From: Ancylobacter mangrovi
GTDB taxonomy: Bacteria > Pseudomonadota > Alphaproteobacteria > Rhizobiales > Xanthobacteraceae
Direction of reading: 5' to 3'
DNA: 64,000 bases
Assembly: GCF_024752355.1 (NCBI RefSeq)
Contig: NZ_JANTHZ010000001.1
Coordinates: 248,001-312,000, forward strand
In this document: piece after piece, positions 29,104 to 39,093 of the stretch
Layout of the letters: each line of letters opens with the position of its first letter
Numbering within the stretch: position 1 is the first letter of the stretch
Notes under the pieces: model-generated
The model's database searches: none
What the model was told of the DNA's origin: nothing
The model's input: the letters and a program-made list of their open reading frames with translations, nothing else
Program-made: the position numbers and the translations under genes

Positions 29104-30506
29104 TCGTTTCAAACCGGGTCGCATCACCCAAGGAGCGGGCCGCCAAGGCCGGCGGGCTGGCGGTCGCGCTGCGCGAAGCGCTCAGCAAGCGCGGCGGCCT
29201 GTGGTTCGGCTGGAGCGGGGAGACCGAGGTCGGCGCCCCGCCCGAGCCGAAGATCTTCCGCTCCGGGCGCATCACCTACGGCCTGCTCACCCTCGATCCG
29301 GAGGATCAGCGCGCGCACTATGCCGGCTATGCCAACGGCACGCTCTGGCCGCTCTGTCACTACCGGCTGGGCCTGCTGGCCTTCCGCCGCGCCGACTGGG
29401 AGGGCTACCGGCGGGTCAACGAGCATTTCGCCCGCGCGCTGCTGCCGCTGCTGAAGCCGGACGACATCATCTGGGTCCACGACTACCACTTCATTCCGCT
29501 GGCGGCGGAACTGCGCAAGCTCGGCTTCGAGGGGCGCGTGGGCTATTTCCACCACATACCGTGGCCGGCGACGGCGGTGTTCCTCTCCCTGCCCTCGCAC
29601 GCCGCGCTGGTGCGCGACCTGTCGCATTACGACCTCGTCGGGCTGCAGACCGAGAACGACGTGCGCGCGCTGCTCACCTACATCTCGTCGGAATCGCGCG
29701 GCTGGCTGGCGCCGGGAGGCGTGGTCAATCTGCGCGAACGCACCTTCCGGGTCGCCGCCTACCCGATCGGCATCGACGCCGAGGCCTTCGTGCAGGACGC
29801 CAAGGACGCGGTCGGCAGCGACGAGATGAAGCGCCTGCGCGCCAGCCTCGCCGGCAAGGCGCTGGCGGTCGGCGTCGACCGGCTCGACTATTCCAAGGGC
29901 CTGCCGAACAAGTTCGCCGCCTTCGGTGAACTGTTGAAGAACTGGCCCGAGCACCGCTCCAAGGTCACCATGATGCAGATTGCCCCGCTGAGCCGGGGCG
30001 AGGTGGCCGAATATCGCGCGTTGCGCCGTGAGCTGGAGGAGCTGGCGGGCTCGATCAACGGCGAATATGCCGAGTTCGACTGGGTGCCGCTGCGCTATCT
30101 CAACCGCCCGTTCCAGCGCGCCACCCTCGCCGCCATCTACCGCACCGCGCGGATCGGCGTGGTGACGCCGCTGCGCGACGGGATGAACCTCGTCGCCAAG
30201 GAATATGTCGCCGCGCAGAATCCGCGGGACCCGGGCGTCCTGATGCTCTCGCGCTTCGCCGGCGCCGTCGACGAGATGACCGGCGCGCTGATCGTCAATC
30301 CCTACGACGTCGAGGGCATGGGCGAGGCGCTGCACACCGCGCTGGTCATGCCGCTGGAGGAGCGCCGCGAACGCTGGCGCACCAACATGAAAAACGTCGA
30401 GACCAACACCATCCACCACTGGTGCGAGCGCTTCATTGCCGAGCTATCCTCGTCCCAGGAGGCGCTGCCCGACCCGCTCACTGCCGAGCACCAGGCGCAT
30501 CGCTGA
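29088..30506 (+). CDS. otsA: Trehalose-6-phosphate synthase OtsA, probable CTG start
   Basis: The 472-aa GT20 enzyme makes trehalose-6-phosphate from UDP-glucose and glucose-6-phosphate. Visible landmarks are RLVVVSNRV at the N-terminus, GLWFGWSGE, WVHDYHFIPLAAELR, GYFHHIPWP, VDRLDYSKGLPNKF and TPLRDGMNLVAKEYVA. No ATG, GTG or TTG lies at the family start. A GGGAGGA SD at 29075-29081 is correctly spaced for CTG 29088 (MARLVVVSNRV); the only other choice is GTG 29073, which overlaps that SD. The gene overlaps the end of the GH15 gene by 16 bp. Confidence 0.93.
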   Translation: MARLVVVSNRVASPKERAAKAGGLAVALREALSKRGGLWFGWSGETEVGAPPEPKIFRSGRITYGLLTLDPEDQRAHYAGYANGTLWPLCHYRLGLLAFRRADWEGYRRVNEHFARALLPLLKPDDIIWVHDYHFIPLAAELRKLGFEGRVGYFHHIPWPATAVFLSLPSHAALVRDLSHYDLVGLQTENDVRALLTYISSESRGWLAPGGVVNLRERTFRVAAYPIGIDAEAFVQDAKDAVGSDEMKRLRASLAGKALAVGVDRLDYSKGLPNKFAAFGELLKNWPEHRSKVTMMQIAPLSRGEVAEYRALRRELEELAGSINGEYAEFDWVPLRYLNRPFQRATLAAIYRTARIGVVTPLRDGMNLVAKEYVAAQNPRDPGVLMLSRFAGAVDEMTGALIVNPYDVEGMGEALHTALVMPLEERRERWRTNMKNVETNTIHHWCERFIAELSSSQEALPDPLTAEHQAHR

Positions 30507-30535
30507 AGCCCTGCATCCTCGCGACCGGAAGCACC

Positions 30536-31582
30536 ATGTGGCAGATTCCGATACATCCGGCCAACGAGGCCTCCCGGCTTCAGGCACTTACGGCGTGCGA
30601 CATCATGGACACGCCGCGCGAGGCGGCGTTCGACCGGCTCACCTGGCTGGCGCAGAGCTTCTATGATGCCGACGTCGCCTTCATGGGTTTCATCGACGAC
30701 GCCTACCAGTGGATGAAGTCGGTCACCTCGAGCGCCATCGGCAACTCGATCACACGCAACCGCTCGGTGTGCCAGGTCATGGTCGCGACCGGCGAGCCGC
30801 TCGTCGTCGGCGACCTGCGCACCGACCCGCGCTTCGCCGGCCATCCGGTGGCGCCCCAGCTTCCGCTGCGCTTCTATGCCGGCGTGCCGCTGCGCGTGCC
30901 GCCCGACCTCGTCATCGGCTCCCTATGCATCATGCGCCGGCGCGAGGGGCTGGAGCCGGACTTCGACGTCGCCCCGCTGGAGGCGCTGGCGGCGATCGCC
31001 GTCGACGAGCTGGAGCTGCGCCGCCTCAACCGCGAGCTGACGCGGCTGAACCGCGTCGACGCGCTGACCGGCCTCGCCAACCGGCGCGCCTTCGACGAGG
31101 AGCTGGTACGCGCGGGCCTGCGCTGCCAGCGCACCGGCGAGACGCTGTCGGTGATGCTGATGGACATCGACCACTTCAAGTCGCTCAACGACAGCAGCGG
31201 CCACAGCGCCGGCGACGACGCGCTGCGCCGGATCGGGGCCGCGCTGGGCACCACCGCCCTGCGGCAGGAGGACACGATGGCGCGCTATGGCGGCGAGGAG
31301 TTCGCCGCCATCCTGGTCGGCAGCGGCACGACCGGGGCCCGCCTCGTCGCCGACCGCGTCCGCGCGGCGGTGAGCGAAGCCTCCATCCTCCACCCGCTGA
31401 CCGGCGTCCTGACGCTGAGCATCGGCATCGCCACCCGCTCCGCCGACGGGCTGCACCCGTCCGGCGCCGGTCTCGACGAACTCGCCCTGCGCATGCTGGT
31501 CAACGAGGCCGACACCGCGCTCTACGCCGCCAAGCGTGGCGGCCGCAACACCGTCGTCAGCCACGGCGGGCCGGCGGAGTAG
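30536..31582 (+). CDS. GAF-GGDEF diguanylate cyclase
   Basis: The 348-aa soluble protein has an N-terminal GAF domain (about 10-165: EASRLQALTACDIMDTPRE, CQVMVATGEPLVVGDLRTDPRF, FYAGVPLRVPPDLVIGSLCI) and a GGDEF domain with GGEEF and an RQED inhibitory site five residues earlier. It is predicted to make cyclic-di-GMP in response to a GAF ligand. The ATG at 30536 has GGAAG before it and lies 30 bp after otsA, so it is probably the last gene of the trehalose transcript. Confidence 0.9.
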   Translation: MWQIPIHPANEASRLQALTACDIMDTPREAAFDRLTWLAQSFYDADVAFMGFIDDAYQWMKSVTSSAIGNSITRNRSVCQVMVATGEPLVVGDLRTDPRFAGHPVAPQLPLRFYAGVPLRVPPDLVIGSLCIMRRREGLEPDFDVAPLEALAAIAVDELELRRLNRELTRLNRVDALTGLANRRAFDEELVRAGLRCQRTGETLSVMLMDIDHFKSLNDSSGHSAGDDALRRIGAALGTTALRQEDTMARYGGEEFAAILVGSGTTGARLVADRVRAAVSEASILHPLTGVLTLSIGIATRSADGLHPSGAGLDELALRMLVNEADTALYAAKRGGRNTVVSHGGPAE

Positions 31583-31611
31583 AACCCTGCCGCCGTGCCG
31601 CCGGCGGGCGC

Positions 31612-32499
31612 CTACCGGCCGGAATCCGACAGCCAGCGCACCGACATGGCGAAGCTCTTCGAGCCGCCCGGCGGGATGAGCGAGATCCCGGGCTTCTGCG
31701 TGAACTCGGTCGGCCCCTCCTGCGGGCTCGCATAGCCTGACCACGGCTCGATGCACAGGAACGGCGCGCCGGGCTTCGACCAGACGCCGAGCTGCGGCAT
31801 GCCGGGAAAGGCGATCTCCAGCCCGGGCTCGCCCGGCACGCCGTAGCGCACATGGTGCGAGCGCACATGCAGGAAAATGAGCGCGTCGCGCTCGAACATG
31901 GCGTCGGTCAGCTCCATGGCCGCCTCCACCGCCGGGTTCGGCTCGGTGGCGGTCGAGAGCAGCCCGCCGACGGGCCGGTGGATCGGCTCGACCTCGGCCT
32001 TCTCGAAGACGAGGTGGTGCTCGGCACGGGTGCCCATATAGGGCAACGGCCAGCGGAACGCGGGATGGAAGCCGAAGCTCGCCGGCAGCGGCTCGGCACC
32101 GGGATTGGCGACCTCGGCCTCGATGGTGAGGGTGGCCTCCTCCAGCGTGTAGGTGACGGTGAGCAGGAACTCGAACGGGTACTGTCTGCGGGTCTCCTCG
32201 TCCGGCTCCAGCACGAAGCGCGCCGAATGGTCGGTCCGGCTAGCCACCACGAACGGGCGGCGGCGGGCGAAGCCATGCTGCGACATCGGATAGGCGACGC
32301 CCTTGTGCACGAGTTGGTCGCCGGGCAGCCGGCCAACGATGGGAAACAGCAGCGGCGCATGCCCGGTCCAGAAGGCGGGATCGCCGTTCCAGAGCAGATC
32401 GAGCCCCTCCGCGTCGGTGAGCCTCACCAGCTCGGCGCCGAGCGGCGCGATCTCCGCACTGAACATGCTCGATTTCAGTTTGACTGGCCCGTCACTCAT
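31612..32499 (-). CDS. Aldose 1-epimerase family protein (galactose-mutarotase-like)
   Basis: The 295-aa beta-sandwich protein of the aldose-epimerase superfamily has AEIAPLGAELVRLTDAEG, FWTGHAPLLFPIVGRLPGDQ, MSQHGFARRRPF with the catalytic-type His, a second His in FGFHPAFRWPLP and a C-terminal EPWSGYASP. The pattern is closest to LacX/YeaD-type stand-alone members, which interconvert sugar anomers (YeaD: glucose-6-phosphate). ATG 32499 is chosen; GTG 32544 would add 15 unconserved residues. Confidence 0.83.
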   Translation of the reverse strand: MSDGPVKLKSSMFSAEIAPLGAELVRLTDAEGLDLLWNGDPAFWTGHAPLLFPIVGRLPGDQLVHKGVAYPMSQHGFARRRPFVVASRTDHSARFVLEPDEETRRQYPFEFLLTVTYTLEEATLTIEAEVANPGAEPLPASFGFHPAFRWPLPYMGTRAEHHLVFEKAEVEPIHRPVGGLLSTATEPNPAVEAAMELTDAMFERDALIFLHVRSHHVRYGVPGEPGLEIAFPGMPQLGVWSKPGAPFLCIEPWSGYASPQEGPTEFTQKPGISLIPPGGSKSFAMSVRWLSDSGR

Positions 32500-32619
32500 T
32501 AGCTTCCCCGTCTCGACATCGCCGGTTTTCAGGGCTACCGACACAGCGCGGGTGCATGCATCCGCTGAGCCGCATCCACCTCACCCGTCGCGCATCCTCG
32601 CGCCCCGTCCGGTTCCATC

Positions 32620-33972
32620 ATGGCCCAGACTCTCGGCCCTGTCGCCGCGCTCCTGCTCGGCGTGTTCTTCCTTGTCACCGGCAGCGGCCTGCAGAACACA
32701 CTGCTTCCGCTGCGCGGCGCGTTCGAGGGCTTCAGTGCCATCGATCTCGGCATATTGGGGTCGAGCTACTATCTGGGCTTCGTGCTGGGCTGCCTGCTGG
32801 TGCCGCATCTGGTGCGGCGCTCGGGCCATATCCGCGCCTTCGCCGCGCTCACCTCCGGGGTGGTGGCGACGATGCTGGCGCACCCTCTGCTGGTCGACCC
32901 CTATGTCTGGTTCGGCCTACGCGCCGTCACCGGATTCTGCTTCGCCGGGCTCTATCTCGTGATCGAGAGCTGGCTCAACGACCGCGCCACCAACCAGACG
33001 CGCGGCTTCGTCATGGGCTCCTACGTCATGGTCGACTATGCGGCGCTGACCGCCGGCCAGATGATGATCACGCTGTTCCCGGTCAGCGGCTTCCAGCTCT
33101 TCGCCATCGCCACCATCCTGTTCGCGCTGGCGACGCTGCCGGTGGTGATGACCACTAGCAAGCAGCCCGCGCCGATCGAGACCGCGCGGATCCGCATCCT
33201 GCACCTGTTCCGCGCCGCACCGGTGGCGCTGGTGGGCTGCTTCATCATCGGTCTCACCAACGGCTCGCTGTGGAGCCTCGGGCCGATCTTCGCCATCGGA
33301 CGCGGTCTGACCGCGGACGGGGCGGCGACCTTCATGAGCGCGGTCGTCGTCGCCGGCGCCATCGCGCAGTGGCCGGTCGGCTACCTGTCCGACCGCATGG
33401 ACCGCCGGCGCATCCTCGCCGCGCTCATGGTCGGCGCGATGCTGGCCGGGCTCGCGCTCGGCGCCCTGCATTTCACCCTCTCCGGCCTCAGCGTGCTCGG
33501 CCTCATCTTCGGCGCGCTGGCGCTGCCGGCCTATTCGCTGGCGGCCGCGCACGCCTATGACCGCACCTCGCCCTCGGAATCCGTTGAGACGGCGGCCGGG
33601 CTCCTGCTCATTTACGGCATCGGCTCGGTGCTGGGCCCGTCCGTCGCCTCCTTCGGCATGGCGCATTACGGGCCCGGCGCGCTGTTCTACTTCACCGCCG
33701 CGGCGCACACGCTGCTGCTGCTGTTCGTCGTGTGGCGGCTGAGCCACCGGCCGGCGGCGGAGCGCTTCGTCAGCGACACCATCGCCTCGGCGCCGACCGG
33801 CACCGTTCCGATGCCGGATGCCGAGCCGGACCCGACCGCCGGCATGGACGACCCGGAACCGGCCGCCCCCGCGCCGGGCGCCGACCCGCAGCCGGGCGCG
33901 GCTTCCGCCGCCGGCGCTCCCGGCGAGGAGCCCTTCCCCCAGTCCCAGGAGGGCCGCTCGGACGGCGCCTGA
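32620..33972 (+). CDS. MFS transporter, YcaD-like
   Basis: The 450-aa permease has about 12 transmembrane helices in two six-helix halves, split by a loop at about residues 180-195 (TTSKQPAPIETARIRI). The motif-A-like loops are HLVRRSGHIRAF after helix 2 and GYLSDRMDRRRIL after helix 8. The last 70 residues are a disordered Pro/Ala/Asp/Glu-rich cytoplasmic tail. Similarity is to the YcaD/YfkF branch, whose substrates are unknown. It diverges from the mutarotase gene. Confidence 0.85.
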   Translation: MAQTLGPVAALLLGVFFLVTGSGLQNTLLPLRGAFEGFSAIDLGILGSSYYLGFVLGCLLVPHLVRRSGHIRAFAALTSGVVATMLAHPLLVDPYVWFGLRAVTGFCFAGLYLVIESWLNDRATNQTRGFVMGSYVMVDYAALTAGQMMITLFPVSGFQLFAIATILFALATLPVVMTTSKQPAPIETARIRILHLFRAAPVALVGCFIIGLTNGSLWSLGPIFAIGRGLTADGAATFMSAVVVAGAIAQWPVGYLSDRMDRRRILAALMVGAMLAGLALGALHFTLSGLSVLGLIFGALALPAYSLAAAHAYDRTSPSESVETAAGLLLIYGIGSVLGPSVASFGMAHYGPGALFYFTAAAHTLLLLFVVWRLSHRPAAERFVSDTIASAPTGTVPMPDAEPDPTAGMDDPEPAAPAPGADPQPGAASAAGAPGEEPFPQSQEGRSDGA

Positions 33973-34002
33973 GCCTTCCCGCCCCGGGCGGCGCAAAGGC
34001 CG

Positions 34003-34027
34003 GGAACCGGAACGCGCCTGTGCCGTT
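34003..34027 (+). promoter_or_regulatory. EcfG-type general stress promoter of the DUF1328 gene
   Basis: GGAAC (34003-34007), 16-bp spacer, CGTT (34024-34027): a full match to the EcfG consensus, 26 bp before the ATG of the small membrane protein gene. A second GGAAC at 34009 has no partner at correct spacing. Confidence 0.72.
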
Positions 34028-34053
34028 GACGGCGCAACACTGCGGGGTTGGCC

Positions 34054-34233
34054 ATGTTAAAATACGCCGTCATCTTCCTCGTCATCTCGCTCGTCGCCGG
34101 CGCCATCGGCTTCACCGGCATCTCCGCTGCGGCGCGGCGCATCTCGATGATCCTGTTCGGGCTGTTCTTCCTCGGCTTCCTGCTGCTGGTCGGCCTCGCC
34201 ATGCTGGTGGACCAGGCGATGACGACGCCCTGA
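34054..34233 (+). CDS. DUF1328 (UPF0391/YtjA-like) small membrane protein
   Basis: The 59-aa protein (MLKYAVIFLVISLVAGAIGF start) has two hydrophobic helices and the GxTGISAAARRISMILFGLFF core of the DUF1328 family. Function is unknown. The ATG at 34054 follows CGGGG; an upstream in-frame TTG at 34048 adds two residues. The perfect EcfG promoter just upstream suggests it belongs to the general stress regulon. Confidence 0.85.
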   Translation: MLKYAVIFLVISLVAGAIGFTGISAAARRISMILFGLFFLGFLLLVGLAMLVDQAMTTP

Positions 34234-34311
34234 GCGCCGCGCGGGGCTTGACCTATCGCAAGGTAAGAAGGTGCCGGCAGGCCTAGGCTTCGTCCATCAA
34301 TGGAGGAAGCC

Positions 34312-34443
34312 ATGCCCACCGAAACCCTTTATTTCCTGATCTTTACGCTGATCGCCTTCGGCGGCTTCGCGGTGACGCTCGCCTATGTGGACGCCTCCAC
34401 CAAGCGGACGCGCCGGCACAATCACCCGCTGCCGGGCGAATGA
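34312..34443 (+). CDS. Small single-span membrane protein, 43 aa
   Basis: A short ORF with a strong GGAGG SD five bases before its ATG encodes a protein starting MPTETLYFLIFTLIAFGGFA. One transmembrane helix (about residues 6-26) is followed by a basic/His-rich tail (KRTRRHNHPLPGE). Family not recognised. Near-ideal ribosome binding site, membrane-protein composition and position between two genuine genes support it. Topology by positive-inside rule puts the tail in the cytoplasm. Confidence 0.65.
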   Translation: MPTETLYFLIFTLIAFGGFAVTLAYVDASTKRTRRHNHPLPGE

Positions 34444-34471
34444 TCGCCGGTCGAGCGGACGCCAGTTGAGG

Positions 34472-35449
34472 CTAGGTGCCGCCGATCAGAATGCCGGTGG
34501 CCAGCACCAGCAGGCCGCCGATCACCACCTGCACCGCCGCGCGCAGGAACGGCGTTTCCATGTAGCGGTTCTGGATCCAGGTGATCGCCCACAATTCGGC
34601 GAAGACGACGACGATGGCGATGCCCGTCGCCGTCCAGAAGTCCGGGATCAGATAGGGCAGCGCATGGCCGAGGCCGCCGACGGCCGTCATGATCCCCGAG
34701 GCGAGGCCGCGCTTGACCGGCGAGCCACGGCCCGAGATCACCCCGTCATCATGCGCGGCTTCGGTGAAGCCCATCGAGATGCCCGCGCCGAGCGCCGCCG
34801 CGAGGCCGACCTGCAGCGTCGTCCATGAATTCTGCGTGGCGAAGGCGGTGGCGAAGATCGGCGCCAGCGTCGACACCGACCCGTCCATCAGCCCGGCGAG
34901 GCCCGGCTGCACCCAGGTGAGCACGAACTGGCGCCGCGCGCGGTCGTCCTCCTCCTGCCGCGCGTCGCTCGTCCGATGCGCCGCCTCCATGTGCTCGGCG
35001 AGGTCGTAGTGCTTGCGCTCCTCCATGGCGAGGTCGCCGAGCAGCTTGCGGGTCGCGGGATCGGTGCTCGCCTGAGCCGCCCGGGTGTAGAAGGCGGCGG
35101 CATCGTCCTCCATCCGCGCGGCCTCCTCGCGGATGCGATCGATGCCGAGATTCTCCACCAGCCAGACCGGCCGGCGCGAATAATAGCCGGCGACGTGCTC
35201 CCGGCGGATGAGCGGGATCACCCGGCCGAAACTCCGCTGGAACTGGTCGACGAGGCGGGCGCGATGGCCGTCCTCCTCCTTCGCCATTTCGTCGAAGGTG
35301 GCGGCGGTATCGGGAAAATCATGGCGCAGCTTCTCGGCATAGGTGGCGTAGATGCGCCCGTCATCCTCTTCCGAGGAGATGGCGAGCGCGAGCACCTCCG
35401 CCTCCGACAGGTCGGAGAAGCGACGACGATTGGCGAAGCTGGCGAACAT
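34472..35449 (-). CDS. mbfA: MbfA: rubrerythrin-VIT1 fusion, iron exporter
   Basis: The 325-aa protein joins an N-terminal ferritin-like/rubrerythrin domain (about 1-165) to a C-terminal VIT1/CCC1 membrane domain of about four to five helices. Di-iron ligands include ISSEEDDGRIYATYAE, DEMAKEEDGHRAR and AMEERKHYDLAEH. The VIT domain starts near FVLTWVQPGLAGLMDGSVSTLAP. This is the arrangement of MbfA of Bradyrhizobium and Agrobacterium, which exports iron and protects against iron and H2O2 stress. An iron-control element lies on the promoter, consistent with known Irr repression. Confidence 0.94.
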   Translation of the reverse strand: MFASFANRRRFSDLSEAEVLALAISSEEDDGRIYATYAEKLRHDFPDTAATFDEMAKEEDGHRARLVDQFQRSFGRVIPLIRREHVAGYYSRRPVWLVENLGIDRIREEAARMEDDAAAFYTRAAQASTDPATRKLLGDLAMEERKHYDLAEHMEAAHRTSDARQEEDDRARRQFVLTWVQPGLAGLMDGSVSTLAPIFATAFATQNSWTTLQVGLAAALGAGISMGFTEAAHDDGVISGRGSPVKRGLASGIMTAVGGLGHALPYLIPDFWTATGIAIVVVFAELWAITWIQNRYMETPFLRAAVQVVIGGLLVLATGILIGGT

Positions 35450-35459
35450 GGGTCACCTT

Positions 35460-35480
35460 ATTAGAACAATTCTAATATAG
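35460..35480 (-). promoter_or_regulatory. Iron-control element (Irr box) over the mbfA promoter
   Basis: ATTAGAA-N3-TTCTAAT at 35460-35476 is an interrupted palindrome matching the TTAGAA-N3-TTCTAA core of rhizobial iron-control elements. A CTATAT -10 hexamer on the minus strand (35480-35475) overlaps its end, and the box ends 11 bp before the mbfA ATG. Irr bound here would block polymerase under iron limitation. Confidence 0.75.
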
Positions 35481-35565
35481 TGACTTATGCCGCACCGCGG
35501 GAGGGAGGGCAATGGGGCAGCCGGCCTCCCCTCGCCAGTCCTGTCGTATAGGCATGGCAAAATAA

Positions 35566-35581
35566 TTAGGTATTGACCTAA
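35566..35581. promoter_or_regulatory. Inverted repeat TTAGGT-N4-ACCTAA before the arsR/SRPBCC pair
   Basis: A perfect 6-bp-arm palindrome lies in an AT-rich patch 26 bp before the arsR ATG. Position and symmetry suit an operator for the dimeric ArsR protein encoded next. Confidence 0.5.
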
Positions 35582-35607
35582 CTATTGGTGTGCCGTAGCG
35601 TCATGTC

Positions 35608-35952
35608 ATGAGCTTGAATCCCGCCCCTCTCGACGACGCGTTCCGCGCCCTTGCCGATCCCACCCGGCGGGCCGTGGTGGAAGCGCTGGCGCGCGGGCCG
35701 GCGACGGTGAGCGAGCTCGCCCGACCTTTCGACATGGCCATGCCGAGCTTCCTTCAGCATCTCAAGGTGTTGGAGGAAGGCGGGCTGGTGGCGACCAGCA
35801 AGAAGGGGCGCGTGCGCACCTGCGCGCTGCGTCCGGAACCGCTCGCCGCGGTCGGCGGCTGGCTCGACGCGCAGCGCGCGCTCTGGACCCAGCGGCTCGA
35901 CCAGCTCGACCGCCTGCTTCTCTCCCTTAAGAACGATGAGGAACGCCGATGA
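35608..35952 (+). CDS. ArsR/SmtB-family regulator (SRPBCC-linked type)
   Basis: The 114-aa winged-helix repressor has the core LDDAFRALADPTRRAVVEALARGPATVSEL, a recognition helix in MPSFLQHLKVLEEGGLV and the beta-wing KKGRVRTCAL. The metal-binding ELCVCDL motif of true ArsR is absent, so it belongs to the branch that controls a linked SRPBCC/AHSA1 gene. Its stop overlaps the next start (ATGA), indicating coupling. Confidence 0.88.
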   Translation: MSLNPAPLDDAFRALADPTRRAVVEALARGPATVSELARPFDMAMPSFLQHLKVLEEGGLVATSKKGRVRTCALRPEPLAAVGGWLDAQRALWTQRLDQLDRLLLSLKNDEERR

Positions 35953-36431
35953 CCGCCAAGCCGCATGTCCTGTTCGATCCCGCGCTCGATCTCGAATTGA
36001 GGCGGGAGGTCGACGTCTCCCCGCAGCTCGTCTGGCGCGCCTGGACGGAGCCCGAGCTGCTGATGAAGTGGTTCACGCCCGCTCCCTGGCGCACCACGGC
36101 CTGCGAGCTCGACCTGCGGCCGGGCGGCAGGTTCCGCACCCGCATGGAGGGACCGGAAGGCGAGGTGCACGACAGCACCGGCTGCGTGCTCGCGCTGGTG
36201 CCGGGAAGCTACCTGCTTTTCACCGACGCGCTCGGCCCCGGCTTCCGGCCGCTCGGCTCGGGCTTCATGACCGCCTCGGTCGAGATCACGCCCACGGACG
36301 GCGGCACGCTTTACGTGGCTCGCGCCGTCCACAAGGATGCCGAGGACAAGGCCAGGCACGAGGCCATGGGCTTCCATCAGGGCTGGAGCACCGCGTTCGA
36401 CCAGCTCGTGGCGATGGTGCGCAGCCTCTGA
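35949..36431 (+). CDS. SRPBCC/AHSA1-family protein
   Basis: The 160-aa START-like protein of the activator-of-Hsp90 homologue 1 type has ELRREVDVSPQLVWRAWTEPELLMKWFTP at the start, LRPGGRFRTRMEGPEGE in the middle and a terminal helix GFHQGWSTAFDQLVAMV. These form a hydrophobic cavity. ArsR-linked members are widespread, with ligand mostly unknown. It is translationally coupled to the ArsR gene and presumably controlled by it. Confidence 0.87.
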   Translation: MTAKPHVLFDPALDLELRREVDVSPQLVWRAWTEPELLMKWFTPAPWRTTACELDLRPGGRFRTRMEGPEGEVHDSTGCVLALVPGSYLLFTDALGPGFRPLGSGFMTASVEITPTDGGTLYVARAVHKDAEDKARHEAMGFHQGWSTAFDQLVAMVRSL

Positions 36432-36446
36432 GCCGCGTGATCGAGC

Positions 36447-36893
36447 TTAGTTCGAGGCGTCCGGCCGGCCGTCATCGTCCATATCCGCATGGAAGACGTG
36501 CAGCACATGGTGGACGATCGGCGACAGGACGACGCCGGTGGCGAGCACGATGACGAGGCCGGAGAAGATGGCGTAGGAGCCGGCGAAGATCTTGCCGGCT
36601 TCGCTGTGCAGTTCGCCCACCGGACCCATGCCGGAGAGGATCATCGCCGCGTTGAGATAGGCATCGGTGAGGTCCATGCCCTCGAAGCCGGCATAGCCGG
36701 CGATGCCGATGCCGAGCCCGAACAGCATGATGGCGAACCAGATGGCGACCGCCGTGCCGAGGCGGCCGAAGAAGACGCGGCGGGTGGTGTAGGGCCGCCC
36801 CACCCGGCTCCAGAACGACAAGGGCGGCGCCACCGGTGCTTTCCGGGGGGACGCCGCCCTCTTGGTCGTCTTGTTCGCCGTTCCGCGCACCAT
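36447..36893 (-). CDS. Two-helix membrane protein resembling a K+ channel pore, altered filter
   Basis: The 148-aa protein has a basic N-terminus (1-40), helix 1 (about 45-68), a re-entrant-like segment (about 78-95), helix 2 (about 101-128) and a His/Asp-rich tail. The middle reads NAAMILSGMGPVGELHSEAGK, laid out like a two-TM K+ channel pore in which TVGYGD should precede a T-x-x-G-K-I-F helix; here GMGPVG (88-93) replaces the filter. It could be a channel relative with different selectivity or a non-conducting membrane protein. The similarity is my pattern match, unconfirmed. It lies 27 bp after rpoD. Confidence 0.6.
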   Translation of the reverse strand: MVRGTANKTTKRAASPRKAPVAPPLSFWSRVGRPYTTRRVFFGRLGTAVAIWFAIMLFGLGIGIAGYAGFEGMDLTDAYLNAAMILSGMGPVGELHSEAGKIFAGSYAIFSGLVIVLATGVVLSPIVHHVLHVFHADMDDDGRPDASN

Positions 36894-36920
36894 GGCGCCC
36901 GACCTTTGCGGCCGGCTCCC

Positions 36921-38921
<2,001 letters not shown>

Positions 38922-39093
38922 GCGTGTGCTCCTCAAGCGCCGAGCGGCGTCCCGCTCCGGCGACCACGGACGCCGCTCCCCGGCGCCCGCCCCTCGACAT
39001 ATTCTCCGCCCCGCCCGCAACACGCGAACCGCGACGCAAATAGGGCCTTCCGCTCCGCGACGCCCTAGGCGTGCGGACGGGCGACCCGGATTC

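Noticed and set aside
34248-34264. MerR-type operator (TTGACCTA...AAGGT dyad) before the 43-aa gene
   Set aside because: The ACCT-N6-AGGT dyad is too short for MerR-family sites, no stretched-spacer -10 follows and no merR gene is near.
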